From the NCBI RefSeq assembly GCF_040546815.1, contig NZ_JBEPOO010000001.1, forward strand, positions 4,030,001 to 4,094,000: a DNA stretch of 64,000 nucleotides, read 5' to 3'. A model generated the notes under the pieces. It searched no databases. It saw only the letters and a list, made by a program, of their open reading frames with translations, and was not told the DNA's origin. A program made the translations under genes and the position numbers. Of this stretch, positions 25,721-34,885 are shown piece after piece. Position 1 is the first letter of the stretch; each line of letters opens with the position of its first letter. Source of the DNA: Devosia sp. 2618 (GTDB lineage Bacteria; Pseudomonadota; Alphaproteobacteria; Rhizobiales; Devosiaceae).

Positions 25721-26620
25721 TCAGGTTGGGCGGGCCGGGGGACGCTTTTCACGGATCGGCGCCAAGGGGAAACTCGGCGTTGGCAATGTGCCGCCGAACG
25801 CAGCGGTAATCGTGCTCGCCGCCTCGAACTGGGTGCGGCACGCGGCCTCGAACGTCACGCGTTCCTTGGCCGAGGGCAGATATGGCATGGTCAGTACGGC
25901 CAGCGCACTGCCTTCCGCGTCAAGGATCGGAAAGCTCACATCGGTAATGCCCTGCAGGCCTTCGCCGGCGATCATTTCATAGCCACGGCGACGGATAGCG
26001 TCGATGCGCTGCTCGAGCGCTTTGGCCTCTTCGGCCGACGAGTTGCGCTCGATTTCCTTGAAGGCCCAGTCCTTGATGACCGGGCGCTGGAAGGCAATCA
26101 GCACGCGGCCCGAGGCGGTTGCGGCGGCCGGGTTTTGTGTTCCGACGCGCAGTCGGAAACCCAGCGGCGCGGGGCTATCGACCTGGGCGATAACGCGAAT
26201 TTCGAGATGGTCGAGAATGGCAATGTGCAGCGCCTGGTAGGCGGTGACCGAGGCCGAATTCATGATCGGAACGGCAATGTCGAGCAGGCGCCGCATCGGC
26301 GGATAGCGGTTGGACAGGTCATGCAGGCGGTTGGACAAAAAGAATCCGTCATCGCCAGGTCGTCGCTGGATATAGCCGCGACGTTCCAGCACCATCACGA
26401 CGCGGTAGACTTCCTGCAGCGAGCGGCCGAGCAGTTGGGCAATTTCGCTCTGGCTGACGCCGCGCGACATGCCGGCCAAAAGCTCAAGCACATCAATGCC
26501 TTTTTCCAGCGCCGGAGCGCCATAAGCCTGCTTGGCTTCGCTGGGCGCAGATGGCTTGGCGGCCGCTTTGCGGGCGCGCGTTGGCGGGGTCTCGGCGGCG
26601 GCTTTGGGTGTCTTTGGCAT
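25721..26620 (-). CDS. IclR-family transcriptional regulator
   Basis: A 299-aa regulator. A basic, Ala/Pro/Lys-rich N-terminal tail (about 1-32) precedes the IclR winged helix (ALEKGIDVLELLAGMSRGVSQSEIAQLLGRSLQEVYRVVMVLERRGYI) and a C-terminal GAF-like effector domain (ATASGRVLIAF, GYEMIAGEGLQGITDVSFPI). It is convergent with the mutarotase gene (11-bp gap) and divergent from the M14 deacylase. A motif shared between its promoter and the divergent sugar promoter at 20865-20905 suggests it controls the sugar locus and itself. Confidence 0.88.
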   Translation of the reverse strand: MPKTPKAAAETPPTRARKAAAKPSAPSEAKQAYGAPALEKGIDVLELLAGMSRGVSQSEIAQLLGRSLQEVYRVVMVLERRGYIQRRPGDDGFFLSNRLHDLSNRYPPMRRLLDIAVPIMNSASVTAYQALHIAILDHLEIRVIAQVDSPAPLGFRLRVGTQNPAAATASGRVLIAFQRPVIKDWAFKEIERNSSAEEAKALEQRIDAIRRRGYEMIAGEGLQGITDVSFPILDAEGSALAVLTMPYLPSAKERVTFEAACRTQFEAASTITAAFGGTLPTPSFPLAPIREKRPPARPT

Positions 26621-26672
26621 GCTGTCCTGCTCGTTCGAGTCGGGAGCGTCAATATCACAAGAGAGAATGAAT

Positions 26673-26705
26673 TATCATATATAAAATCAACTGCGACGTC
26701 ACGTC
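26673..26705. promoter_or_regulatory. Operator/promoter region between the IclR and M14 deacylase genes
   Basis: AT-rich TATCATATATAAAATCAA (26673-26690) resembles the motif at 20865-20883. It is followed by a perfect dyad GACGT-C-ACGTC (26695-26705). It lies 53-85 bp upstream of the IclR start and 68-100 bp upstream of the deacylase start. Confidence 0.4.
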
Positions 26706-26772
26706 ATTGCGTGCCGCCAGCTTTGACGCGTCTTTCCAAAGACTCCCTGCACTCCAATACCAAGAGCAGTAA

Positions 26773-27795
26773 ATGGATCGCAATATAGCTAAACAATTGA
26801 CCCCTGCCACTGTCGACTTCGACAAGCCCGGCAAGCAGATCGGCGTGTTCCATGTGCCCCTGTCTGTCCATGATGACGCCTGGGGTGTCGTTCCGGTTCC
26901 CGTTGCAGTGATCGGCAATGGCAAGGGCCCGACAGTGATCCTTGAAGGCGGCAATCACGGCGACGAATATGAGGGCCCGATTGCGCTTGGCGAGATGATC
27001 CGCGATCTCGATCCCGCGACCGTGCAGGGTCGGCTGATCTTTATTCCCGCCATCAACCAGCCTGCCGTTGTCTCGGCGCGGCGTACGTCGCCGATTGACG
27101 GCATCAACATGAATCGCACTTTTCCGGGCGACCCGATGGGCACCACGACCCGGCAGATCGCGGCCTATGTGAACGATGTACTGTTCCCGATGGGCGATGT
27201 TTTCATCGATCTCCATTCGGGCGGCTCGTCGCTCGATATCATCCCAAGCGCGGTGATCGAGCCCGGCACAACGCCCGAGCAGCACGCGGCCAATGTCGCG
27301 GCAGCCCAGGCATTCGGCGCGCCGATTGCGGTGGTGATCGACAATCGCGGCGATCCGCGCACGGCGACGGCGTCGGCCGCCTTGGCCGGCATGACGGTGA
27401 TCGGCACCGAAATGGCGGGTGGCGGGACGGTGTCGATTGACGCGCTGGCTTTGTGCCGTCGCGGCATTCGCAATGTGCTGGCGCATGTTGGCGTACTGCC
27501 ACAAAGCGAGGCCTCGCCCATCGAAACCGCATCCAAGCTCTATGAGCTGACCTCGCTAGCGCATGTTATTTCCGAAGATGACGGCGTGTTCGAGCCGATG
27601 CATCGTCTGGGCACCGATGTGGTGGCAGGCGAGCTGGCCGGGCGCATCCATTTTCTGACCCAGCCGGGCCGGACGCCGGTTGACCTCCACTATCGCACCA
27701 GCGGTTTGGTTTATGGACGGCGTCAGCCCGGTCGGGTTCGCCCCGGCAACTGCTGCCTGGTGGTCGCAACGCCATATGGGAGGCCTGACGCATGA
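26773..27795 (+). CDS. M14-type deacylase, succinylglutamate desuccinylase/aspartoacylase family (DoeB-like)
   Basis: A 340-aa zinc amidohydrolase. The zinc motif is GNHGDEYEG (His62, Glu65), with the second His at DLHSGG (His148), and NMNRTFPGD (112-120) binds the substrate carboxylate. This pattern is shared with DoeB, the N-acetyl-diaminobutyrate deacetylase of ectoine breakdown, and with general N-acyl amino acid deacylases. It overlaps by 4 bp with a threonine-dehydratase-like gene. No ectoine hydrolase (doeA) or ectoine transporter is in view, so an ectoine role is only a hypothesis. Confidence 0.82.
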   Translation: MDRNIAKQLTPATVDFDKPGKQIGVFHVPLSVHDDAWGVVPVPVAVIGNGKGPTVILEGGNHGDEYEGPIALGEMIRDLDPATVQGRLIFIPAINQPAVVSARRTSPIDGINMNRTFPGDPMGTTTRQIAAYVNDVLFPMGDVFIDLHSGGSSLDIIPSAVIEPGTTPEQHAANVAAAQAFGAPIAVVIDNRGDPRTATASAALAGMTVIGTEMAGGGTVSIDALALCRRGIRNVLAHVGVLPQSEASPIETASKLYELTSLAHVISEDDGVFEPMHRLGTDVVAGELAGRIHFLTQPGRTPVDLHYRTSGLVYGRRQPGRVRPGNCCLVVATPYGRPDA

Positions 27796-28727
27796 TCACG
27801 CTGAGCGACGTTCAGGCGGCGGCACCCCGCATCGCGCCCTATGTGCGGCACACCCCGACCATCGCGGTAAACGCCGTCTCCGAACCGGTGACCGACGCCA
27901 GGTTGTCGCTCAAGCTGGAATGCCTGCAGGCCACCGGCTCGTTCAAGGCGCGCGGTGCGACCAACAAGCTGTTGTCGCTGCCCAAGGAGGCTTTGGCCAA
28001 GGGCATCGTGACCGCTTCGGGCGGTAATCACGGGCTGGCGGTGGCGCGCGCCGCGCGTCTCGCCGGGGTGCCAGCGACGGTCTATGTTACCGAAAGCGCC
28101 ACGGCCGAAAAGCGTGAGAAGCTTAAGCGCTGGGGCGCGACGGTTGAGGTGTTGGGCGCGATCTGGAACGAGACCAACAAGGCCGCTTTGGCCTTCGCGG
28201 ATCAAACCGGTGCCGCCTATTTTCACCCGTTTGCCGACCCCGCCGTTGTCGCAGGACAAGGCACGGCGGGCTTGGAACTGCTTGAGGCGATGCCTGACAT
28301 CGATGTCGTTCTGGTTGCCATCGGCGGTGGCGGCTTGGTGTCGGGGATGGCCGTCGCGCTCAAGGCAATGAAGCCCTCGATCCGCATTATCGGTATCGAG
28401 CCGGAAGGCTCGCCAACGCTCAAGGCGTGTCTCGATGCGGGACGTCTCGTGCATCTCGACAAGGTGACCAGCCGCGTCGCGACCATGAGCTGCGCCGAGA
28501 CGGACCAGCGCGTGTTCGAGACGGTTCGCGACAATGTCGACGACATCGTGCTGGTGCCCGATGATGCCATGCTGGATGCAGCGCGCTGGCTGTGGTTCGA
28601 GATGGGCATTGCGGCCGATCTGAGCGGAGCGGCGGCTGTCGCTGCCCTGCGCACCAAGACCGTCAAGTTTTCGGCGGAGACGGTGGTTGGCGCGCTGGTC
28701 TGTGGGGCCGGGCCGGACGGGCTCTAG
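27792..28727 (+). CDS. PLP-dependent threonine/serine dehydratase-like protein (EutB-like)
   Basis: A 311-aa fold-type II PLP enzyme. The Schiff-base Lys52 is in TGSFKARGA, substrate loop SGGNHG lies near 77, and the phosphate-binding glycine loop is GGGGLVSG. It lacks the C-terminal regulatory ACT domain, so it is a catabolic-type dehydratase. EutB of hydroxyectoine pathways is a close relative by layout, paired with DoeB as here. The product would be an oxo-acid plus ammonia. Its stop overlaps the LysR stop tail-to-tail (shared CTAG). Confidence 0.85.
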   Translation: MITLSDVQAAAPRIAPYVRHTPTIAVNAVSEPVTDARLSLKLECLQATGSFKARGATNKLLSLPKEALAKGIVTASGGNHGLAVARAARLAGVPATVYVTESATAEKREKLKRWGATVEVLGAIWNETNKAALAFADQTGAAYFHPFADPAVVAGQGTAGLELLEAMPDIDVVLVAIGGGGLVSGMAVALKAMKPSIRIIGIEPEGSPTLKACLDAGRLVHLDKVTSRVATMSCAETDQRVFETVRDNVDDIVLVPDDAMLDAARWLWFEMGIAADLSGAAAVAALRTKTVKFSAETVVGALVCGAGPDGL

Positions 28728-29788
28728 AATTCTCCCTGGGAGTCGAAGGCCAGAAAGGGGGGCGTTTCGAGCATGCCGGGGACGGCGTAGTTCGAAGCGG
28801 CTTCCTGCAACAGGGTGAGCAGGGTGGAATAGGGTTCGACCCGACGATATTGCGATGGGATGAGAGCGACGATGCGGCGGGGCGGGGCCTGAACCCGGTA
28901 GAGCCGCACGCCGGTTGCGGCCCCATTGGTGCCCAAGGTTGCAAGGGCTGGTGCCATGCAAATGCCGGAGCCGGCGCGGACCAGACCGATGGCGGTTTCA
29001 AAGCTGCGGCATTGGGCGACGATGCGGTGCTGCGGCAGCATGCGGTCGTACCAATCGGCGACGCGATTGGCGTGCTGGCTGCCGAAGATGAACTGGATGG
29101 ATTGGTTGAGGATCGTCCAGTGCTCGGGAGCCAGTTGGCTCTGCGGATCGGTCAACCCTTCCAGTTCCAGCTGCTCGGGCACGACCAGCACATAGGGGTC
29201 ATCGAGCAGTGGCACCTGCATGAAGCCGACGCCCGCCTGGGCGACCGAATTGGCGGCCAGCAGACCGACATTGATGCGGCGGCCATAGAGCAGGTCGAGG
29301 ATCTCGTTGGGCGCGCTTTCCTGGATGTCGAAATCAAGTTCTGGGAAGCGCTTTTGCATGATGCCAATGGCCGTCGGCAAAAGGCCGCGGATGGCAGAAT
29401 TGATGCCGGCGAGGCGCAGCGTCAGACGTTGCCCGCCGCTGAATTGAGCCAGCCCGTCTTCGAGCTCGTTGATGGTGCGCAGCACCTGTTCCACCTTTGG
29501 CAACAGGTAGTTACCGGCCTCGGTCAGCTCCATTTCGTTGGAGCGACGGTGAAACAATAGCGTGCCGACATTGACCTCAAGCTTGCTCAATTGCTGGGAC
29601 AAAGAGGGCTGCGCCAGACCCAATTGCTTGGCGGCTTTAGTCAGGGTTTCCGAGCGCGCCACGGCCCAGAAAACTCGCAGCTGATGCAGGGTCAGATCGG
29701 CGACTTTTTGCTGGCGGGCACGGCTGCGCGGCGCGGTTTTCGGGCGGGGCGGAGGCCCATCGGCTGCGCCGGAACGGTCGTCGTCCAT
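28724..29788 (-). CDS. LysR-family transcriptional regulator
   Basis: A 354-aa regulator with a 30-residue extra N-terminus rich in basic and Pro residues. The HTH is LTLHQLRVFWAVARSETLTKAAKQLGLAQPSLSQQLSKLE, and the C-terminal effector domain resembles CbbR-type regulators (IGIMQKRFPELDFDIQESAPNEILDLLYGRRINVGLL). It diverges from the TauABC-like transporter genes (210-bp gap) and converges on the dehydratase gene. It is probably the activator of the transporter, the catabolic pair or both. The effector is unknown. Confidence 0.88.
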   Translation of the reverse strand: MDDDRSGAADGPPPRPKTAPRSRARQQKVADLTLHQLRVFWAVARSETLTKAAKQLGLAQPSLSQQLSKLEVNVGTLLFHRRSNEMELTEAGNYLLPKVEQVLRTINELEDGLAQFSGGQRLTLRLAGINSAIRGLLPTAIGIMQKRFPELDFDIQESAPNEILDLLYGRRINVGLLAANSVAQAGVGFMQVPLLDDPYVLVVPEQLELEGLTDPQSQLAPEHWTILNQSIQFIFGSQHANRVADWYDRMLPQHRIVAQCRSFETAIGLVRAGSGICMAPALATLGTNGAATGVRLYRVQAPPRRIVALIPSQYRRVEPYSTLLTLLQEAASNYAVPGMLETPPFLAFDSQGEF

Positions 29789-29998
29789 TGGTGTATCATC
29801 CTCCCTGTTCGCAGCGCGTCTGTGTCGCTGTCGACGGCCAAAGTCTACTTCAAGCTGCTCGCCTTGGGAGAAAATATTTGTTTGCCATTCACGGTTTGGC
29901 CGCTACCCATTAGGCGAGTCGCGGTCGGACAGGGAGGGCAGTCCGGACGACGAAACGCTCAGTTCGCCCGCTAAACGACGTTCCAAAGGACACCGCTC

Positions 29999-30877
29999 AT
30001 GACCGAGCTGGCGCCGCCGCCAAGTCGCGCAGAACCGCCTGTTGCGGCGCCTCCGGGCTCAACCATTTCGTCGGTTGCAACGCTTGCCGCCCGCGCCAAG
30101 AATCGCCGTCGCCGCGAGCGTGGCGCCGTGCTGGGCACCCAGTTCTGCATCGCGCTTTTGCTGCTGGTGGGGATGTATGCCCTCAACGCCACGGCGGGCA
30201 ACCTGACCATGCCGAGCCCTTTGGCGGTGTTCGACCAGAGCGTCAAAATGTGGTCGGACGGGACCATGATCAAGGCGCTGGGTGAGTCGCTGACGGTGCT
30301 CGGCCTTGGCTTCCTGCTGTCGGCAACGACTGGCATTGCGGTGGGCATTTTGCTCGGTGGCTTTCGGTTTATGGGTCGGGTGATGGACCCGTTCGTCAAT
30401 GCGATGAACTCGACACCGGGCGCGGCTTTCATTCCGCTGATCATTGTCTGGTTCGGGCTCTACACCGAGGCAAAGGTCGTCGTGGTGTGGAATGCGGCGC
30501 TGTTCCCGATCCTGATCAACACGGCTGCCGGCATTTCCAATGCCAACAAGGATCTGGTCGAAATGGCCCGGGCTTTTGGCGCCAATCGGGCGACGCTGTT
30601 CTGGAAGGTCATGGTGCCTGACGCGCTGCCGTCGATCCTGAGCGGGCTGCGCATCGGCGCGGCCATCAGCACCGTCGGCACCGTCATCGCCGAGTTGACC
30701 ATGGCGCAATCCGGCCTTGGCGGCCTGCTGATCGCGGCCGGCAATCGCTTCCAAATGGACCGTTATTTCGCTGTCGTCATCGTGCTGATGGCGCTGGGCA
30801 CAATCATCACCGCGCTGCTGCGCCTTGCCGAACGCCGTATCGGCCGCTGGCGCCTGTCACTGGCGGATGGACGCTGA
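29999..30877 (+). CDS. ABC transporter permease, TauC/SsuC type
   Basis: A 292-aa permease with a Pro-rich cytosolic N-terminus and six membrane helices. The importer loop is EMARAFGANRATLFWKVMVPDALPSILSGL. The family covers transport of nitrate, sulfonates and taurine, pyrimidine precursors and aromatic compounds. The start is supported by AAAGGA 8 bases upstream. It is followed after 2 bp by its ATPase; the binding protein lies two genes further on (34886-35947), after a DUF1800/DUF1501 pair. Confidence 0.88.
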   Translation: MTELAPPPSRAEPPVAAPPGSTISSVATLAARAKNRRRRERGAVLGTQFCIALLLLVGMYALNATAGNLTMPSPLAVFDQSVKMWSDGTMIKALGESLTVLGLGFLLSATTGIAVGILLGGFRFMGRVMDPFVNAMNSTPGAAFIPLIIVWFGLYTEAKVVVVWNAALFPILINTAAGISNANKDLVEMARAFGANRATLFWKVMVPDALPSILSGLRIGAAISTVGTVIAELTMAQSGLGGLLIAAGNRFQMDRYFAVVIVLMALGTIITALLRLAERRIGRWRLSLADGR

Positions 30878-30879
30878 TT

Positions 30880-31719
30880 ATGGACACGACATCTGAACCC
30901 CTGATCTCGCTGCGCCATGTCGGCAAGTCGTTCAAGGACGGCAAGGTCCGCGCGCTCGAAGACATCTCGTTTGACGTGCGTCCCGGCGAATTCATCAGCC
31001 TTGTGGGCCCCAGCGGTTGTGGCAAGACCACGTTGCTGCGGCTGATCAACGGGTTGATCCCGACCGATGACGGCACGGTGCGCGTGATGGGCGCGACGCC
31101 GCAGCCGGGGCCCGATCTGGCGATGGTTTTCCAGTCGGCGCGGCTGCTGCCCTGGCTTACGGTGACGGGCAATATCGAGTTTGCGCTGTCGCTGCGCGGG
31201 CTTGATCGCAAGGAGCAGAGCAAGCGCTCGATGTCGCTGCTCGGGGCCGTCGGCTTGCGCGATTTTGCCGAGGCTTTTCCGCATGAATTGTCGGGCGGCA
31301 TGCAGCAGCGCGTCGGGCTGGCGCGGGCTTTGGCGGTGGAGCCTAAGGTCTTGCTGATGGACGAACCCTTTGCGGCGCTCGATGCCATGACCCGCGAAGT
31401 GCTGCGGCGGGAATTGCTGCAAATGTGGTCGAGCCGGCGCATGGCGATCGTTTTTGTGACGCACGATATCGACGAGGCCATCATGCTGTCGCAGCGCATC
31501 GTGCTGCTGCGTCCGCGCCCCGGCCGGGTCGATGAAATCGTCGATGTCGACCTGCCAGAGCCGCGTTGGCAGAACGATCCGCGGACGCTGCCGGCCTTTG
31601 CCGCGATGCGGGACCATCTGTGGTCGCGCATCCATGACATGGTCCGTGATGGAGCCGAACTCGAAGAATTGGCAGGGGCGTTTCCCAAGGCCGACGCGGG
31701 CGAAACTCCAGTCCGATAG
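30880..31719 (+). CDS. ABC transporter ATP-binding protein, TauB/SsuB type
   Basis: A 279-aa ATPase. Walker A is GPSGCGKTT, Q-loop VFQSARLLPWLTV, signature LSGGMQQRVGLARA, and Walker B VLLMDEPFAALDAMTR. These features are typical of the NitT/TauT family. It starts 2 bp after the permease stop. A 122-bp gap follows, containing a dyad CCTAT-N7-ATAGG (31726-31742), before the DUF1800 gene. Confidence 0.92.
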   Translation: MDTTSEPLISLRHVGKSFKDGKVRALEDISFDVRPGEFISLVGPSGCGKTTLLRLINGLIPTDDGTVRVMGATPQPGPDLAMVFQSARLLPWLTVTGNIEFALSLRGLDRKEQSKRSMSLLGAVGLRDFAEAFPHELSGGMQQRVGLARALAVEPKVLLMDEPFAALDAMTREVLRRELLQMWSSRRMAIVFVTHDIDEAIMLSQRIVLLRPRPGRVDEIVDVDLPEPRWQNDPRTLPAFAAMRDHLWSRIHDMVRDGAELEELAGAFPKADAGETPVR

Positions 31720-31841
31720 GAATTTCCTATAGCAGTGATAGGTGCTTAGGTCGTCGCGGCAACTGGCTTTGTGGCGACCGCTACCCTAGCATTTCCATAC
31801 AAGGCTCCGCGGGGGATCGGGGCCATAAGGTATGGTTTTGC

Positions 31842-33566
31842 ATGGACGGACTACGCGCTGAATTCTTGTCGCCGCTACAGCGCGCTGACTGGACTTATGA
31901 TCGGGCGGCACATCTGCTGGAGCGTGCTGGCTTTGGTGGCACCCCCAAAGAGATCGAGCGCCTTGCCGCGCTGACGCCGGAAGAAGCTGTAGCGTCACTG
32001 GTCGATTACGCCGAGATCGACAACAGCCATCTCGCAGCGTTTGAGGAATCGGGTTTCTGGGACCCGACGCTCAAGGACTTTCCGGTCAGCCGTCCGGCGG
32101 CGACCACGCTTGCCGAAACCACTGGCGAAGCTATGGGGGTGCAGGTCAAGCCTGCCGGTGCGCGGCCACTGCAGCCGGTGACCAATCGATTCTTTTTCTG
32201 GCTGCGCGCCAGTGTGCTCGAAACTCGACGCCTCGGTTTCTGGTGGGTCGACCGGATGGTGCGCACGACGCGGCCGCTCGAAGAAAAGATGACGCTGTTC
32301 TGGCATGGTCACTTTGCCACCAGCGAAGAAAAGCTGCGTGATTATCGCAAGATCAAGCTGCAACTCGAAACCCTGCGCGCTGGCGCGACGGGTAATTTTG
32401 GAGCGCTGCTGGTGGCGGTGGCCAAAGACCCGGCCATGCTGGTTTTTCTGGACGCGGCGCAGAACGTGAAGGGCGCGCCCAACGAGAATTTCGGCCGCGA
32501 GGTCATGGAATTGTTCACGATGGGCGTGGGCAATTACACCGAAGACGACATCCGCGAAGCCGCCCGGGCGTTTACCGGGTGGGGCAATGACGACCTGACC
32601 TTCGTCGTCGATCCCGACAAGCATGATGACGGCACCAAGACCTTCCTTGGATGCACCGGAAATTTCACCGGCGAAGACATTCTGCGCATCATTCTCGACC
32701 AGCCGCAGACGGCGATCTACATCGCGAGCAAACTCTACAGCTTTTTCGTACGCGAAGAGATTTCGTCCGGTTTCGCATCACAGCTGGGCGCGCTGCTGCT
32801 GCAGAACCGCTACGAGATCGCGCCGTTCCTGCGCACAATTTTTCTGTCCGAAGATTTCTACAGCGAAGCCTCGACGGGCACGCATATCAAGTCGCCGACC
32901 GAGCTTTTGGTCTCGACCTATCGCAAGCTCGGGCTGGCCGAACTGCCGGGTATTCCTGACCCCTACATGGTCAGCAAGACGCTGGGCCAGGTGCTGCTCT
33001 ATCCGCCGACCGTCGCCGGTTGGGGGCAGGGGCGTGCGTGGATCACGCCGGGACTGTTGTTCGAGCGCGGCAATTTTGCGCGCGAAGTGATGTTCCCCAA
33101 CATGCTCGATTTCGTCGACCCCAACCACGATGCCGGTGGCGAAGTGCGGCGGGTCAATCGCAACATTATCGCAGGCATGGAAATCACGGCGGCAACGCTG
33201 GAAGAGGGATCGGCGCTCAGCTCTGCGGCAGGCATCCAGGAGACGTTCAACACGCGTTATGCCAGCCTTGTCGGCTACCAGGAAGCGCTGCGCAAGCTCA
33301 AGCCAACACCACGCGCGGCGGCCCAGTTCAGCCTCTCGGACATCGTCACGGCTGAGGGGGCGACAACCACCACAGAAGCGGTCGATGCGCTGACACGGCG
33401 GCTGTTGCGCCTGCCGCTTTCGCCGCCTGCGCGAGAGGCGCTGATCGCGACGCTCGACGAGCAGTTGGGTACCAGCCAGCTGGCTGAGGCCGACACGTAC
33501 ATGGAGCACGCGCTTCGGCTCGTGGGCCATCTCATCATGAGTTCACCCCAGTACCAACTCGCCTGA
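31842..33566 (+). CDS. DUF1800 family protein
   Basis: A 574-aa protein of the DUF1800 family. Diagnostic stretches are AAHLLERAGFGGTPKEIERL near the N-terminus, MTLFWHGHFATSEEK (about 147-161), and NFGREVMELFTMGVGNYTEDDIREAARAFTGW (about 216-247), with LLYPPTVAGWGQGRAWI later. The family is of unknown function and usually sits next to a DUF1501 gene, as here. No signal peptide is seen, although partners are often exported. The SD sequence is weak (AAGG 11 bases before ATG). It lies in the same direction as, and inside, a TauABC-type transporter locus. Confidence 0.85.
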   Translation: MDGLRAEFLSPLQRADWTYDRAAHLLERAGFGGTPKEIERLAALTPEEAVASLVDYAEIDNSHLAAFEESGFWDPTLKDFPVSRPAATTLAETTGEAMGVQVKPAGARPLQPVTNRFFFWLRASVLETRRLGFWWVDRMVRTTRPLEEKMTLFWHGHFATSEEKLRDYRKIKLQLETLRAGATGNFGALLVAVAKDPAMLVFLDAAQNVKGAPNENFGREVMELFTMGVGNYTEDDIREAARAFTGWGNDDLTFVVDPDKHDDGTKTFLGCTGNFTGEDILRIILDQPQTAIYIASKLYSFFVREEISSGFASQLGALLLQNRYEIAPFLRTIFLSEDFYSEASTGTHIKSPTELLVSTYRKLGLAELPGIPDPYMVSKTLGQVLLYPPTVAGWGQGRAWITPGLLFERGNFAREVMFPNMLDFVDPNHDAGGEVRRVNRNIIAGMEITAATLEEGSALSSAAGIQETFNTRYASLVGYQEALRKLKPTPRAAAQFSLSDIVTAEGATTTTEAVDALTRRLLRLPLSPPAREALIATLDEQLGTSQLAEADTYMEHALRLVGHLIMSSPQYQLA

Positions 33567-33590
33567 CCGGGCGGCAGCGGAGACGGCACA

Positions 33591-34838
33591 ATGGCCAAAT
33601 CACCCAAGCTTACCGGCGCCGACAAGGCCGGGCTTTTGCAATCTGGCTTCGGTAGTATGGTGCTGGGCGGCGCCGGTGGCATCAGCACCTCGCCCGTGTG
33701 GTCGAAGGTGGCCGGCGCGCAGGCCGATCTCAATGACCGCATCCTGGTTATCGTCGAACTCTCCGGCGGCAATGACGGGCTCAATACCGTCATCCCCTAT
33801 GCCGACGACGCCTATTACAATGCCCGGCCCAATCTGGGGATCAGAAAGGACAAGCTGCTCAAGATCGACGAGCATTTCGGCTTTCAGAAAACCATGGCCG
33901 GGTTCGAGCGGCTTTATAAAGACGGGATGATGAGCGTGGTGCATGGCGTGGGCTATGACCAGCCGTCGTTTTCGCACTTTTCGTCGATGGCCTTCTGGCA
34001 GACCGGCGCGCCCAATAGCGGCGAGGCCTATGGCTGGCTGGGGCGCATGGCCGACGCAATTGATCCGCTCGGCCACACCACAAATTTCCTTGTCAATATC
34101 GACGATCATCAGTCGCTTGCCGTGCGCTCGATGAACCATGTGCCGCTGGTGTTCGATAATCCCAATAACTTCACCCGCCGCATGTTCGACGAAGAGAAGG
34201 CCGCTTTCGCCGCCATCGACAGTCGCGGCAATGGCAGCGCCAATGCGGCGCAGGATTTCCTGTTCGATATTGCGGCCAGCGCCAACAGCTCCGAGCAGTT
34301 GGTGCGTGATGCGTGGAACAGCTACACGTCGCCCATCGACTATGGCCTCGTACCATTCGGGCTGGAACGCGTCGCGGCGCTGATCGCGTCGGACTTCCCG
34401 ACCAAGGTCTATTACGTCCCCTACCGCAACAACGCCTTCGACACGCACGTCTATCAGGGCGATCTGCATGCGCGTCTCTGGTCCTACACGTCCGACCATA
34501 TCTCGGCCTTTGTGCGCGACATGGAGCGGATCGGGCGGGGCGATGATGTGGTCGTCATGGTGTTCAGCGAATTCGGCCGCCGCGTCGCCGAAAACACCAG
34601 CCTTGGTACAGATCACGGTACGGCGGGTCCCGCCTTTGTCATCGGCAAGCCGGTGACCGGCGGCCAGTATGGCGGCATTGCCAGCCTGACCGATCTCGAT
34701 GACGGCAATCTCAAATTCACCACCGACTATCGCCGCATTTATTCGACGCTGATCAATGGCTGGATGGGGCATGAGCACCCCTCCGCCATCCTGCGCGACG
34801 AGTTCAAGCCGCTGCCGATTTTCGGGCGCGGCGCCTGA
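33591..34838 (+). CDS. DUF1501 family protein
   Basis: A 415-aa protein of the DUF1501 family, whose fold is related to sulfatases and phosphatases. Signatures are LVIVELSGGNDGLNTVIPYADDAYYNARPNLG (about 52-83), MSVVHGVGYDQPSFSHFSSMAFWQTG, VVMVFSEFGRRVAEN, and TDHGTAGPAFVIG. Homologues normally carry a twin-arginine export signal; here the N-terminus (GLLQSGFGSMVLGGAGG) lacks the Arg pair, so export is doubtful. It follows DUF1800 after 24 bp and precedes the binding-protein gene by 47 bp. Function unknown. Confidence 0.87.
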   Translation: MAKSPKLTGADKAGLLQSGFGSMVLGGAGGISTSPVWSKVAGAQADLNDRILVIVELSGGNDGLNTVIPYADDAYYNARPNLGIRKDKLLKIDEHFGFQKTMAGFERLYKDGMMSVVHGVGYDQPSFSHFSSMAFWQTGAPNSGEAYGWLGRMADAIDPLGHTTNFLVNIDDHQSLAVRSMNHVPLVFDNPNNFTRRMFDEEKAAFAAIDSRGNGSANAAQDFLFDIAASANSSEQLVRDAWNSYTSPIDYGLVPFGLERVAALIASDFPTKVYYVPYRNNAFDTHVYQGDLHARLWSYTSDHISAFVRDMERIGRGDDVVVMVFSEFGRRVAENTSLGTDHGTAGPAFVIGKPVTGGQYGGIASLTDLDDGNLKFTTDYRRIYSTLINGWMGHEHPSAILRDEFKPLPIFGRGA

Positions 34839-34885
34839 CCCCCAATTTCGATCCAAAAAGCGGCAAGAGTCCGCAGGAGAACCTT

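Noticed and set aside
27723..28961. 412-codon open frame antisense to the dehydratase
   Set aside because: The dehydratase has intact PLP motifs; the antisense frame also runs into the LysR gene and is not supported.
33600..34856. 418-codon open frame antisense to DUF1501
   Set aside because: The sense frame contains diagnostic DUF1501 motifs; the antisense one has no recognisable domain or ribosome site.
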